Below, in pieces: positions 12,801 to 24,516 of a stretch of DNA of 64,000 nucleotides. Numbering within the stretch: the stretch's first letter is position 1; each line of letters opens with the position of its first letter. The stretch is from Progne subis subis. Lineage: Eukaryota; Chordata; Aves; Passeriformes; Hirundinidae. The stretch spans positions 1,372,390 through 1,436,389 of the forward strand of contig JAKJHU010000132.1 of NCBI GenBank assembly GCA_022316685.1. Reading direction: 5' to 3'. The translations under genes were made by a program, and so were the position numbers. Below the pieces are notes generated by a model. It saw only the letters and a list, made by a program, of their open reading frames with translations, had not been told where the DNA came from and made no database searches.

Positions 12801-15800
12801 TGTTAAACTGGTGCATTACATGCTTTATTTTAATTAGGCAGGGTTTGAGAGGCAGACCAGGAAATCCTCCATAATCCAACACTATTGAATTATTCTCATT
12901 CTTTCCCGCTGCAGATTTCTTTCCTTTTAGTGGACAGGCTTTAAGCTGCTGTTCTTGCTCCCTCAGCCAAATCCAGAAATAGTTATTCAACAAAATACTT
13001 GTGTGTTCTTTAAAAAAAATGGTGAAACTGAATTGGGTAGAGCAGTGCCCTGACTTCAACTGCCTCTGTGGCGCATGAGGGTTCCTTGGGGCTTTGAGCT
13101 GTTTTTGTGTAAGATCAGCTGCCAGAAGCATGGTGTTAACCTTGGGAATTGGAAGGGGCCGCTGGATATTCCAGGAGAACTCTCCAGTCATAGCTTTTCA
13201 ACCACAAGGATTCTGTCTGAGGGGTTTGTGCTTGCCATGGCAGGTTACTGCTTTCCAGGAAACCCTTAGCTGAGCGCTGCCACCGGCGCCTCAGGGGTTA
13301 ATAGGAACGGGCACACTTGACTGCTGAGAGGACTGATCTAATCACTGCCATATCCAAGTGCATCTGTTCACCATGAGGTCATTCTTGTGCATGCTAATGA
13401 CTTGGAAAATAAAGCACAATGCTCAGCGTTATCAGGGAGAATATAGTGTAAATCTTGGCTTTTTTAGTGGCTAATGGATAGTGTGGAATGGGCAGAGAAA
13501 GCATCTTGGATTCTTGCATTCCAGATTAATGTTTTTAAAGCATCATTTTCAGCAGAGCATCAGAAAAACTGTGACGAAAAACTTGGACATGTGGTATCTG
13601 TTGATAAATGGATTCTTTTATGAATATTACGGCATTGCCCAGGAGCAATACTTGAGTCGAGGAACTATTGAGGTTTTCAGCATTCCCTGGCTTTAAAGCC
13701 TTGGGAGCAGTGCCTGCTGATTTACATAAAACCGAGATTTTGCAGCCTTTTTGTTGCAGAGGTGACACATGCTTTTCTTTTGTCTCTGGACTTTTTACAT
13801 GCAAAAAGTTCTTGTAGAAAATACTGAAATGTACAGCAAACAAGATCTGGTTTACTTTAAACCATTTTTTGTTCAGTGCTGAGCTTTATTTGAATTGGAT
13901 ATGCAGATTTAAAATATATTTTTGACAGAAGCAAATCCAAACCCAGAGTAATTCTTGTTTTAAGCAGGACTGATGCTTTTTTTTAACAGTAATTGAGCCA
14001 AGGATTCCTTTTGCTTTGGATTGTTTTTCTGGGATTTTTATACTGCTTTGGTGTTTTTGTCCTTTTGTCTTTTTCCTTGAAGCTCTGTAAGGTGCTGCAT
14101 CTGATCTGTGTCCAGGTTCAGTGTGTATATATATAGTATTTTTGACTATTTTCCTGGGAATATTAAAAACATACACATCTGAAACTGAGTAGTTGTGCCA
14201 TGGTATCGGAAAACATGCAGTGTGTGCCAAGGGTTGGGTTTGATCCATGTGTCAGTGTTGCCTGAAACTGAATAATTTGTTTCTAATATTTGGGATTTAG
14301 GAAATTCCTGACTGTCCTGGTTACTCGTAGGACAGGGAATTGTTGCTGGCAATGGAGCATGTGTGAGGTTTGTTGGGCATGGTGCTCAGCAGGTGAGGTG
14401 GAACACTGTGCAGCCGTTGGTCCTGCCATGGTGGTGGAGGTTGTCCAGGCAGTGAACAAAGAGGAAAAGCCGAGGGAAGTGGAGCAGAGGAGCCAGGACA
14501 GTTGCCACAGGAGGCAGGACTCAAGGGCTTTCTCCTTCCTTCCCTGTGAGTACTATTCAGGATGAGGCACAGGGACCTGTCTGGCTTCCCCTGTCTGTTT
14601 AATCCAGGTAGTTCCCCATCCTCGGCCGACTGGAGCCTGCCACAGCAGGGCTGCCCTTGGGGAGTTCCTGCAGTGATGCCAGCAGATATGGGGAGCTGCT
14701 CCTTGCCGGTGTCCTCTTGGTTATCAGTGCTCTGCGCATAGTTTTCCTGCCCATTTGGCAGGGCTGCTGCCTGAGCGTCCCTGTCGGGGTCAGGAATGGT
14801 CTGGCATTAAGCAGGGCACGGTCACAGGTACCACATAGCGTTGGGGGCAGCAGCTCTGTCCCCCCTCCAGCCAAATAGGCTGATGCAGGTGTATGCCCAG
14901 GAGCCCAGGCCTGGCTCTGGAGGGTCCAGATCCCTGCAGAGCCCTAAGGAAGTGGTTTGTCTGCGCAGTGTACTGCGGCTGTGCCTTTTGCCACCACTGA
15001 GGGTGGACAGTCCGAACTTGTGCCCTGAGGCTGGGCAGCTGCTGGGACTGCTCCCCCCTCAAACCTGGTGTTCCCCTCAGGATCTCCAACAGTGGAGGGG
15101 GGTGAGAGCCATATCAGGGCTCTCAGCATGGCCCCCTGCCTTTTCCATGTAATCGACTGAGAGGGCGCTCCCCCAGTAATGCTGTCTGGGAGAGGAGGTG
15201 GTGATGGAGGGCTTATCCCAGCAATCAGTGCTGGGATGGGCGAAAATAGGAGCTTGAGGGACTGAACCATCTCTTCTGCCAGGTGAAGCTCCAGCTGCTT
15301 GAGCTGTCAGCTCGGAGAAGGCACCAGGCAATGTGGCCCCTTCGCATTTTCCCTCCGCACTGAGTTGCCAGCAGAGACCTGGAGCAGAGGCGGAGCACAA
15401 CCGGGGCAGAGCCTTCCTATGGCCTCATGCTGAGGGCTCAGGCTGCCCTACCTGTGACACCTACATAACCCTCAGCACTTGGTGGGGTCCCCTAGCTGAG
15501 GCTGAACCTTGCAGAACTAATCAGCAGCTGCTCCAACTTGTGGGTAATTAAACTTCAATGTGTACATTTCAGGCTTATTTCTGAGGCCCTCGAACCATGG
15601 TGCCAGGCACTCCCACCTGAGCTGGGAGCTATGGGTGCTGTTTTAGGGTTGGTTGTGCCCTGGTTAACCTGTAGTGTCAGATTCTCTTTACTGTGTCACT
15701 TGCAGCTTTCCAGAGCACTGCAGGACGTGTGTGGCTTTGATTAACCCAGCTTCAGTTATCCATGGGTTCTTCTATGCAGGCTCAGGATGCTGCTTACAGT

Positions 15801-16838
15801 GTACATAGAGCCTGTCTTTGGGAGTTGGAAGCAGGAATGCTGTGCAGATTTACTCAATGATTCTCTCTAGAATTTTATTACCTTTGCATTTCCTAGAAAG
15901 CAAAACAAAGATTTTCCACACTTCCTTTCAGTCCAGGCTGAAAGGAAGGCTGGAACAGGTCACATTCTATGTGAAAACCTAATGCTTCCTTTGAAGTACC
16001 AATCTTCATGATCCTTACAGGTCACGGTCTTACCCACCCTTGCATTCAGGGGTGTTCAGTTGCTTTATGAGCAGTGGCCTAAAAGGCCATTCCTAGAGCA
16101 CATGCCCTGGGGAAGAAACCAAGTTAGTTCTGTGGACTGGATTTGAGGTGGAATACACCATCTCTCCCTGGCTTCCTGTGAGGTAACCCTGCATTTAAAG
16201 TGCTTTCATCTCTATTTTAGTTGTTTTTAATCCCTCTTGCAAGAAATGTGTTTTAAAAGCTTAATGGTCTCTAAGCAGCCTCACCTGTGAGGTGAGGCCT
16301 TCCAGTGTTATGTGTGTGTCTCGTCTGAGTGCAGGTGTGTGACAGGTTTTAATGCACTCCAGGACTTCCATCTCTGGGAAATTTATGTGGCACCAGGATC
16401 GCTACGCTGCTCACTTCCTGGAGTTTTAACCTAGCTATAGTGTCACAGAGGTTTAGGTCTCAGTGAAGCCTCAAATTTTAGCTGGTTTGAAATGGTGTTA
16501 CCATCAACAGTACTGGACGTGGAGCTGAAGCATGAAGCAGCTACATGCCACGATCCCAGAGCAGCAGGTTTGGCAGAAGATGAAGCGCAATAAATACTCA
16601 TTCCAATTTTTGCCAACATTCCTTCCCTTGTGTGTTTCAGTCCTCAGACCCCAGGAAGAAGCACATGGGTCCATGTTTCTGCAGGTCCCTGAGGGGAGCT
16701 CCCCTTCCCGCCTTTTGCGGGGTGTGCTGTGTCAGGTTGGTGCAAGCGCAGCAGTCACAGGATGCTGGTCCTGCACTGACATGGTTTCGTTCCCCCACTT
16801 TGGTCCTGCACTGACATGGTTGTTTTCTCTCCCTTTAG
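9855..16838 (+). other. RALGAPA2: Proposed last intron of RALGAPA2
   Basis: This 7 kb stretch separates the clear RALGAPA2 exon from the proposed terminal exon. It holds one CR1 fragment at about 12.05-12.19 kb, small perfect hairpins near 15.93 and 16.28 kb, and a 35-bp tandem duplication just before the acceptor. The open frames, up to about 157 codons, show no recognisable domain and I regard them as chance. No other acceptor I checked combines a strong pyrimidine tract with an immediate stop in the required phase. Confidence 0.4.
12053..12193 (+). mobile_element. CR1 LINE 3'-end fragment
   Basis: The text runs from GGCTACCCAAGCAGACACTG through GGAAGTGTTCAAGAGGTGTC to CTCTTCCAGCCTTGATGATT. 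This is the sense-strand 3' end of an avian CR1 element, ending near the characteristic ATGATTCTGT tail. It is 5' truncated to about 140 bases, as most CR1 copies are, and diverged enough to be old. Confidence 0.85.
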
Positions 16839-16843
16839 ATTAG
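16839..16843 (+). CDS. RALGAPA2: Proposed RALGAPA2 terminal coding exon (one residue plus stop)
   Basis: The previous exon ends one base into a codon (G). At 16839 the sequence TTTTCTCTCCCTTTAG is followed by AT TAG, so splicing gives GAT (Asp) then a stop, for a C-terminus ending Gly-Gly-Thr-Asp. A CTGAC word, a good branch-point match, lies about 26 bases before the AG. A short acidic tail fits my recollection that the human protein ends a few residues after the SPSPSYSL block, but I cannot verify that. Everything after 16843 would be 3' UTR. The call rests on splice logic only; a different terminal exon farther right remains possible. Confidence 0.45.
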
Positions 16844-17089
16844 AGTGTTAATGCTCTCAGTACAGTAACGGCCACAGGTAAGAGCTATGCTTCCTGCAGG
16901 CCCCTTTGCTGCTGTGGTTCATCACTAACCAGCTCTCCTTCCCCTCCTCCTCCTCCCTTGCTGCTTCTGCTCCATGTTCAGCTCTGCTTCCTGTGCTCCA
17001 TATTTGCCTTGCACCTCCTCTGCTCTGCCTTCCATGCTCTGCATGCGCCTTGTACCGCCCATACTCCACGTGTGGTTCTGCCTCTTGCA

Positions 17090-18250
17090 AACAATGCAGT
17101 AATGTCTCCCATACACAGCAATACATCCTACGATCCACATACAGTAGTGCCTTGCATGCACAGTATCAATTCCCATGATCTGCATACAGTAAAGCTTCCC
17201 GTACATGCCAGGTAATTCCTCTTGTGATCCATGTACGGTGAAAACTCCTGCACATACCCAGTCTTGATTCCTGCAATCCCTGTAGGGCAAAGCCTCCTGG
17301 CCTTGGTAATGCCACCAGTACGTGCCAAGTAATGATTCCCGTGATCTGCGCGTAGTAAAGCCTCCTGTATGTGCCTGGTAATGCCTCCCATGATCTGCAT
17401 GCAGTAATGCCCCCTGTATATGCCCAATATATACTTCCCGCACTCCATGTGTGGTAATGCCTCCTGTGATCCATGTACAGTAAAAACTCCTGTATGTGCC
17501 GGGTAATGACTCCCACAATCTGCATGCAGTAAAGACTCCCACACATGGTAATGAGTCCCGTGATCTGCATATGGTTAAGTCCCCCGTATGTGCCTGGTAA
17601 TGATTCCTGCAATCCATGCCTGGTAAAAACTCCTGTATGTGCCAGGTTATACCTCCTGCGATCTGTGCATGGTACAGTAGTAATGATTCCTGTGGTCTGT
17701 GTTTGTTAATGCCCTCAGCGATCCACATACGTTAATGCCTTCCATATGTGGTGATAAGTCCTGCAATATGTGTACAGTAATGCGACCCCATATGCAGTAA
17801 TGGTTTCCATGATCTACGTACGTTAATGCCTACCCGTGGTAGTGCCTTCCGCGATCCGTGTACAGTGAAAACTCCTGTATGTGGCCAGTCATGATTCCTG
17901 TGATCCGTGTATGGTAAAGCCTCCTGTCCTTGGCATTGATTACGGCAATCCACGTACGGTAAAGTCACCCTGACATGGTAATGGTTCCCATGATATGCAT
18001 GCGCTATTGCCCCCATATGTGCTCGCTGATGGTTAAAATGATCTGCGTATGGTAATGCCTCCATATGTGTCCGGTAGAGGATTCCCACAATCTGCATGTG
18101 GTATTGCCTCGCATGTCTGGTAATGATGCCCATGAGCTGCATACAGTAATGCCTTCTGTACGTGGTAATGCCTCCTACAATCCACGTACGTGGCAATGTC
18201 CCCTGCGACCTCCACTGGGTAATGCCTCCTGCGACATGCGCCTGGTAATT
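17090..18250. repeat. Degenerate minisatellite, about 24-bp unit in 48-50-bp dimers
   Basis: Two alternating half-units recur throughout: one like GTAATGACTCCTGCGATCTGC followed by a variable A/T-rich end, and one like GTAAAGCCTCCTGTATGTGCC. Each is about 23-26 bases, so the higher-order unit is about 48-50 bases, with some 45-50 half-units in total. Copies differ at many positions but keep the GTAATG or GTAAAG start and the CTCCTG or TTCC core. The array has few stop codons on the minus strand, which produces long but meaningless-looking open frames of 267 and 195 codons. Confidence 0.8.
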
Positions 18251-21200
18251 ATTTTTTACTTCTAAGCTGCTGCAGCCTGTCCATTTGGAAAAAACTGTAT
18301 TATTTTGACCATCTGCCATTCTGCCTCACTGCAGGAATGCCAAGCACACCACCTCCCTCGCAGCCCTTCCCTCCCCCACACTCTTCTCCCCAGCCAATAG
18401 CACCACAGGTTTTGTTTTAATCCAAAGTTGACAGTTCTGCCTTTTTCACAGAAAATGCCTTTACAGGCTGTCACACTTTCCACTTTTTTTAAAATATGCT
18501 ATTTCTCCTCAGTCAGTTTGTTCTCAAAGAACCAATCTGGTTAGTAAGGGCTGTCTTTGAGATGCAAACATAGGGCTGCAGGCAGGCTGAGGGGGTTTAC
18601 ACCTGGGGCTGTGCTGCTGCTGTTCCACTCTTGCTTTCAGTCACGCAAACACCCAGAGATGCTCAAGCAGAAGCACAGGTTACACCTCATCTTGGAAGTG
18701 CAGCTGAGAGCCAAAGCGAGTCTTTGTCCCCAGACAGTAGCTGAGGGCTCATTCTGCTACCACACTGACCCATGGCCATATCCCCACCTGTCCTGCAAGG
18801 ACAGTGCCCTGCTCACCTGTGCCTCAGGGACAGCTCAGCTACGAGCAGCTTCAGCCAAGGCCCTGGCTGTGCTTCGGGGCATTTTGCGCATATTTGAGAT
18901 TTACCTGGGCTCGGAAGGTGAAGGGAGGATTGAAGAGCTGTGGCCTGGCCAGGCACAGCTGAGAATGGAGTCAGTTGTTGCACTGGAAATAGGCCTGTGC
19001 TGCAAAACACAACCATCCCTCTGCAGGTTCAGAGGGGGTGCCAGCCTTCAGAGAGGGTTCTGAACATCCCTGTGCTATCGCTGCCTGGCTGTGAGGCTGT
19101 TCCTCCCTTCTACCTGTAATAATGAACTTGTGTTTACACTTCGGGAGAGAATTGCAACATGGTTTAAAAATACTGTTTCCTGAGGGAGCTGATGAAACAG
19201 TGTTCTGCCCAGGGAAATGCCTTGGGACAGGTCCAGCCTTCAGGAGCAGGGCAGGGTGTGTCCCTCACAGTAGCTGCACCTGGTTTTGTCATTAGTGTCT
19301 CATTTAATGACGGTGTGCTCACCTGTTCCCCCTCAGCCAGCCCGGGCAGGCCTGGCCTCTGGGGAATAACCAATAGGTTACTCCACTCAACAACAAAGCA
19401 TAACCCCCCCCCATACCCACAGCCCCCAACACCCTTGACACCCGAGACCCTTCCCCACTGGTGACCATAAGCCACCAGTAACAAGGGTACCTGTTATGTA
19501 GTGGAAGAAATTGTGAGTCTTTAGGATTTTCCCAGAGGTTAAGGCACCTTCCAGGGAGAGTTCTGTGCCCTTATGCTGGGAATGCTTGTTTCCAGTTCTC
19601 TGTAGCAGGCCAAATACATAAGAGCAGCTTACTGACAGCAAAAAACAGTTTTGTGTCACCCATACAGAACTATTTTATGTTGGAGCTTCAAGTGAGCAGG
19701 ATGGGAGCTTCCTGCCTCCCTCCCATGGGGCTGTTGGGGCCCTGAGAGCCATCAGGGGCTGCAGGGGCTGTGCAGACCAAAAAGGGGTGATGCTGCAGGA
19801 CTCAGTGGTCACCTGGACACTCATGGCCTTGCTGCTCCTCACTTCTGGGAGCTGGCAAAGAGAAATCTCTGATTTCTCTGAGAAGTGCAGTATGGCAGTT
19901 CTCCAGCTGCCTGGAGCAAATTCCTCCTCTGGAGGTCAAGTTCACCTGAGTGATCCCCAGGAGAGGCTGGGAAGAGGCGAGGGGAGGGGCTGCGATGTAC
20001 CACACGGTTATTCTGAGTACACAGGTTGTTTTGTCCTGACCTGGGTTTTTCCTGCCTACTCTGTTTTCCAGGTTGCCTTACCACAAGTCCAAGTGCTGAC
20101 CTCACTGACGCCACTGGCGTCGAGCTGGTGGAGCCACGTGCCCTTGCTCACACTGCCACGTGCCTTCAGAAGCAGGGTCTCTGGGAAGCTCCACCACTCT
20201 GCCAAATGTCCACCTGAGGCCTTGGAGCACAGAGCTGTGGCCAGGGCAGCCCATGGCACCTGAACACAGATCAGAATGGGCAGTTCTGGGTGAACACATC
20301 TTGAAGGGGCCAGGCAAGGGGTTTGCTCTGTGAAATGGCCTTTCCCCAGCCTGGACAAATATGGCTGGGGATCAGACATCACCTGTGTCACCATCACCAC
20401 TGCACTGGCACCAGGTGAGCAAGGGCCCCAAGCCCCTGGGCACAGATGCTGCAGCCAGAGGTTGTGAACCAGCACTGACACCAGTTTATTTAATGTGCCC
20501 TTAGAGCATCGCTTTAGTCATTCCAGACAGCAATTACCTGTGCATTAGGGAACTTCTAAAGAGAGGTTTTCCCATGACTAGCCAGGTAGTGAATGTTCCC
20601 TGCTGGAGCACGGGTGGATGAGGGAGGAGCTGTCCAGCTGGGGGCTGTCCCACTCCAGGAGCACCGTGGCCTTTCTGTGTTGTGTGTGATGGCTGTGCAC
20701 TGGAACAGCTCCCTAGAGAAACAAAAATAAGCAATTCCCTTTTAGAAGAGCAAAAGCCAACACTCCTGCCATGACCCCTTCCCAGGGCAGTGTGAAGAAC
20801 TGAGTAACCCCCTCACCTTGTCCCAGCAGGATGTGACCTGTCTCTAGCCAGAGGACAATGCAGCTGAAGGCTTCTCAGTACTTAGGGTGTCCTCCTGGCA
20901 TCTTGCTGTAGTGAGCAGAACTCACATTGGCAGTAGCTGGTGTGTTCCTGGTCTACATGTGTCATAGGTTGATGGGGTGAAATTTTTTATAGTTAAATCC
21001 TGGGTATTTTGAAGCAACAGAAATTTAAGATCCGGCAGCCACAAAACCCTGTCCTGCTGCTGCTTGGTTGTTCCTGGGTGCACACACAAACACACCTCCT
21101 AACAGAATGGGAGCTGCTTTATGCGAAGGGATTGTATTTTTTGGGAAATGCCCCATAGGGCCCCCATTTGTTTTTGCATGTACACTTGTGTTATGGCTGG

Positions 21201-21481
21201 CCATCAGTCTGAGTGCCAGCACCTGGCCGGGGGCCACCCTGTGCGTATGGGGCACATTCCAGCCATAGCCAGTGATGCCAAGGAGGAGACAGCCCTTGGG
21301 CTCTACAGTGTGCTCTGTGCCCAAGGGGCAGCAGCTCAGCCGCGGTGCTCGACAGGAACTCGCCTGGTGCAGCTGTAGGAAGGAGCCTCTGCAACGAAGG
21401 GCTTGGACAGCTGGTTTGATTTTCTGCCTCACAGTCCAGTTTTGCTTTCTATTGATTTTCTGTCAGTGAAGGAACATGGAA

Positions 21482-21487
21482 AATAAA
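21482..21487 (+). terminator. Candidate poly-A signal AATAAA
   Basis: The first canonical hexamer I noticed on the plus strand downstream of the proposed RALGAPA2 stop. There is no strong GU-rich element immediately after it, and the hexamer is common by chance in AT-rich sequence, so this is only a candidate. Confidence 0.2.
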
Positions 21488-23033
21488 ACATGTATTTTAA
21501 TTTATTTTACATCAGGGCTGGATAGGAAATGCTGTCTGGCACTTAGTTATGCAGTAGCTGGTCTGAAACAGTTTCAAAGGCATCCTTCTGAGTAAGGAGT
21601 GCTCTCTCATTAGAGCAATATGTACCTCTAATTCAGGGAAGAATTAAGACATCAGTGAAAATCATGTTTTCCTGATATCAAAAAACTATTTGTATAAACT
21701 ACTGTGGTTTTGCACCCTGAACTGGATGACAAGCCACTCTGTTACCCCTCACAAAATTAATAAATCTTTGCTTACAATAAAATTTCTCCCCAGAGCAATA
21801 AAAGGTGGTACCTGTGTGGTGTGTGTGGCGGTGGGTGGGAGGTGCAAAGGCTGGAACTCCGGTGAAACTGTAGGTGCTGCTGGGCCCGGCTGCTGCAGGT
21901 GCCGTGGGTACGCAGGACTGGCTCACGGGGACAGGGACAGTCTCTGCTGGATGTGGATTCTGTCCTTCTCTGCTGGGGTTGCAGCTGCAGGAACAGCCAC
22001 CAGGTACAGAGAAGGCAGCGGTGCTCCCAGACTGGAATGCTCTTGAGGAGTTCACACCACGCTGTGACTGACACAGGGGCACCCACAGTCGTGCGCCACC
22101 GGCCCCACATGGCAACAGTGCCCTTTGACATCCTGCAGGGTGGCACCTCCTGCCAGCCTGGCCCTACCCATGGCAGCAAGCACAGTGACAGACCTTTGGG
22201 GCCCCCAGAAGCCACAGTCTTCCCTGCAATGCCTCATGACCCAACCACCCGCATCAGTATTAAAAATAAGAAGTTTTAAATGGTGATTTTTCTCCTCTAC
22301 AGAGATGTTCCTTAAGCAAATGCAGAGGGCTGCACTCAGCCATAAAGATGTCTGAAAAGACAAAGGAAATCTCCCTTTGCTGAAGAGCCACAGCAAAGTA
22401 CTCCCCTAAATTGCTTTCAGGTGCTCAAACCAGAAATGGAGTTAATCCTGCTAGCTCCAGATAAAGATCCCTTTGCAGAAGTAAATGTGCACGCTAATGA
22501 GCTGTTGGGAACCTGGCTTTCACCTACCTTTCCCAAGGAGGATCCCTGCCCCAGGCCCAGCACTACCACCCTCATGCAGGTGGAGAGCGGAGCAGGCTGG
22601 GGTCAGCTGCTCTGTGGGCCAGGGGTCACTGCTCAGGGGCTTTGCTGGCAGCACTCTGCCTGGTGGTACTGCTCACCAGGGCTGGCACAGCCACATGTCC
22701 CTACTGCTCTGGCAGCAGGTGGGCAAAGGGCAGGCTCTGGCCAGAGGGCACGTGGCTCCTTCACAGCTGAGGGCCCGGCACACCCTGGCACCCGCACCCA
22801 TGGGGGCTGGGTGCACCTGTGGGGGCCAAGGGCACTGAGGCCCCACCAGTCAGGACACAACCCCAACCAAGGGGCTGCAGCAGCACTGGCAGAGCCAGCC
22901 CAGCACAGGGCAGGAACGTGGGCCCACGACACCACACAGCCCTGCACCTGTGGCAGCAGGCACAAAAATGGCATTAAAAATTATTTACTAAGTTAAATAA
23001 TATATAGACTAGTTTATACTTTCCATGAAGTTC

Positions 23034-23275
23034 CAGAATGGATTGTGTTGGAAAGGAACTTAAAGCTCATCCCATTCCACCCTTGCCATGGGCAGGGACA
23101 CCTTCTACTATCCCAGGTTGCTCCAAGCCCCATCCAACCTGCCTTGGAACACTTCCAGGGATGGGGAAGCCACAGTTTCTCTGGAAACTTGTGCCAGGGC
23201 CCCCCCACCCTCACTGCCAAGAATTTCCTCCCACTATCCTCTCTAATTATACCTTCCTTCAGCTTTAGAAGGACG
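23034..23275 (-). mobile_element. CR1 LINE 3'-end fragment (minus orientation)
   Basis: On the plus strand this reads as the complement of a CR1 3' end: GTTGGAAAGGAACTTAAAGC, then CAAGCCCCATCCAACCTGCC, then AATTTCCTCCCACTATCCTC. It is about 240 bases long and 5' truncated. The CCATGGGCAGGGACACCTTC word is typical of songbird-type CR1 subfamilies. Confidence 0.85.
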
Positions 23276-23279
23276 TCTA

Positions 23280-24370
23280 CCATTTTTTACAAACATTTGT
23301 ATAGGTATTATCTTACTCCTACAACGATGCTCTCTGTAACTATAGAAAATATATTAGGGATCTCATCTTATGTTCTATATATTATATGCTACAGTATTTC
23401 AAATTATGTATCTAATGTATGATGCTATGTGTGTCTATGTTTCTATTAGCTAGAGTATATGTTATAGGTATTAAATACATAGATACAATTTGTATGTATT
23501 ATTACATTAAGGAAAATATATGCAATCTGTGATCTATAATCTAGGTATAATACAAGGTATATAATGTGATATGCATTCTATATTATACACTGTATTATAT
23601 CATATATGCACTATATATTTTATCTTATTAATGACTGGGTTTGAATATTAAATATTGGCTATACAGGTAATAATTTTATCCAAAAATTGGTTATAGGTTA
23701 CATAAATATCACATATCACCTTTACATTATACATGTATATCTACATATGCACACATCCCTGGAATATACTTTAGCTATATGTACATATCATGACATAAAC
23801 TATGACATTACTTTGCTAACTGTAATAGTGTGGGCAAATATATGCAGTATACTTTTGTTTTAAATGTATATAAGAAAATTATATAAATCATATCAGCAAT
23901 GTATGAGTTATGTATAACATGATATAGTGAACATGTAATATTTGACACATATGTGATGTGTATCATGGAATATTCAATGCACTATATAGATACAATAACA
24001 GTATTTCAGACCATGTCTAACGTGTATGTATAGTGGATATGCCAGGTGTGCACACATATGAGCACCTACACTCTGTCCTCCACAGAAGACAAATCCTGGC
24101 TGCAGAGCTGACAAAACCTCCTGTCAGACATCAACATTGGTAATGTATCAATAATTATGTATAATGCATATATGATATTATGTACTGTAGATAATATATT
24201 TAATATGCATATTAAATGGCAATGTATAACAGACACATATTAGTATCTATTGTATAATACAACATGCTTTGATAAAATACATGTAATATATTAGACACTA
24301 CCTACATATTCTGAAGTCTACTTATATAGATCATCTATATGGAATATACTGTTATAAAAGGAATATAAAA
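23280..24370. repeat. AT-rich low-complexity tract
   Basis: About 1.1 kb is dominated by TATA, ATAT, TGTATAT and ACATAT words with no fixed period that I can define, and it lacks credible coding frames. It lies exactly between two CR1 fragments of the same orientation and similar sequence. It may be an old (TA)n/(ATGT)n microsatellite that expanded and decayed. Confidence 0.65.
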
Positions 24371-24371
24371 A

Positions 24372-24516
24372 GAATCCTAGAATAATTTGGGTTGGAAGGG
24401 AATGATAAAGTTCATCTCATTACAGGCACCTGCCATGGACAGGGACACCTTCCACTATCCCAGGCTGCTCCAAGCCCCATCCAACCTGGCCTTGGACACT
24501 TCCAGGCATCCAGGGA
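24372..24516 (-). mobile_element. CR1 LINE 3'-end fragment (minus orientation)
   Basis: Starts at AATCCTAGAATAATTTGGGT on the plus strand and continues through CAAGCCCCATCCAACCTGGC, the complement of a CR1 3' end. It is about 145 bases and closely resembles the copy about 1.3 kb to its left, in the same orientation. Confidence 0.85.

Larger units (their letters stand above)
16844..21510 (+). other. RALGAPA2: Possible RALGAPA2 3' UTR and downstream sequence
   Basis: If the terminal exon at 16839 is right, the 3' UTR begins here and immediately enters a long minisatellite. The first clear plus-strand AATAAA after it that I noticed is at 21482-21487, which would give an unusually long UTR of about 4.6 kb. 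A shorter UTR using a variant signal is equally possible. From 18.3 to 21.5 kb the sequence is unique-looking with no recognisable gene; the overlapping open frames on both strands are unremarkable. Confidence 0.25.

Noticed and set aside
20026..20217. Acceptor CTGTTTTCCAG at 20071 as an alternative RALGAPA2 terminal exon
   Set aside because: The acceptor is good and the phase works, but it would add about 49 residues that do not look like the family. The 16839 site gives a short tail and has a better pyrimidine tract and branch point.
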